From NCBI GenBank assembly GCA_030642225.1, contig DAOWOC010000104.1:1-5220 (forward strand): a stretch of 5,220 bases of DNA, in the 5' to 3' direction. The translations under genes and the position numbers were made by a program. Below the pieces are notes generated by a model. It saw only the letters and a program-made list of their open reading frames with translations, had not been told where the DNA came from and ran no database searches. How positions within the stretch are numbered: position 1 is the stretch's first letter; the number at the start of each line of letters is the position of its first letter. The stretch is from Deltaproteobacteria bacterium. GTDB taxonomy: Bacteria > Desulfobacterota > DAOWOC01. Positions 5,171 to 5,220 of the stretch are shown here, piece by piece.

Positions 5171-5220
5171 ATGAAAAAAAATCTTCTTGTTATTGAAGAT
5201 GAAAATTCTGTAGCCAAACA
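5171..5220 (+). CDS. Response regulator receiver domain, N-terminal end only
   Basis: The gene starts at ATG 5171 after GGCGGTG at 5157-5163 (7 nt spacing) and is cut by the window edge after 16 codons. The visible peptide MKKNLLVIEDENSVAK is the first beta strand of a CheY-like receiver domain. A basic start leads into the hydrophobic strand LLVI, and then the acidic EDE, whose residues form the Mg2+-binding pocket beside the phosphorylated aspartate. Output domain and partner kinase lie outside the window. The family call from 16 residues is fairly safe because this opening is very characteristic. Whether it is a DNA-binding regulator, an NtrC-type activator or a hybrid sensor protein cannot be told. 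Confidence 0.75.
   Translation, partial: MKKNLLVIEDENSVAK

Overview
This AT-rich window most likely comes from a Gram-negative anaerobic bacterium, and my best guess is a member of the Desulfobacterota (former Deltaproteobacteria). The reasons are lipopolysaccharide heptose genes, a cobalamin-type radical SAM protein, a stand-alone CitE-type lyase and a degraded toxin-antitoxin pair of a kind I associate with such genomes. This placement is an inference from gene content; there is no rRNA or other phylogenetic marker.

Almost everything is on the minus strand. Reading in that direction from about 4490 down to 277 there are five closely packed genes. They are gmhB (heptose bisphosphatase), a family 9 glycosyltransferase of the LPS heptosyltransferase type, a 57-residue Trm112-like zinc-ribbon protein, a CitE/HpcH-type CoA-ester lyase, and a B12-binding-domain radical SAM protein. 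gmhB and the glycosyltransferase overlap by 4 nt, and Trm112 and the lyase are 3 nt apart with the lyase ribosome site inside the end of Trm112. The other two gaps are 90 and 61 nt without a convincing terminator, so one long transcript is plausible. The first two genes fit inner-core LPS heptose synthesis and transfer. How the lyase and the radical SAM protein relate to that is not known from the sequence. A sixth, unrecognised minus-strand gene begins at 155 and runs off the left edge.

The gmhB reading frame has no ATG before its catalytic DxD motif. The full-length protein must start at a rare codon (ATT 4491 or ATC 4494) or have a frame problem upstream.

Upstream of gmhB, 4589-4854 holds the wreck of a toxin-antitoxin module: the N-terminal part of a BrnT-like toxin joined out of frame to the C-terminal part of its ribbon-helix-helix antitoxin, as if the middle of the operon had been deleted. 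Beyond it lies about 316 nt of AT-rich intergenic DNA with a perfect 9-bp inverted repeat and candidate promoters facing both ways. At 5171 a response-regulator gene starts on the plus strand and leaves the window after 16 codons.
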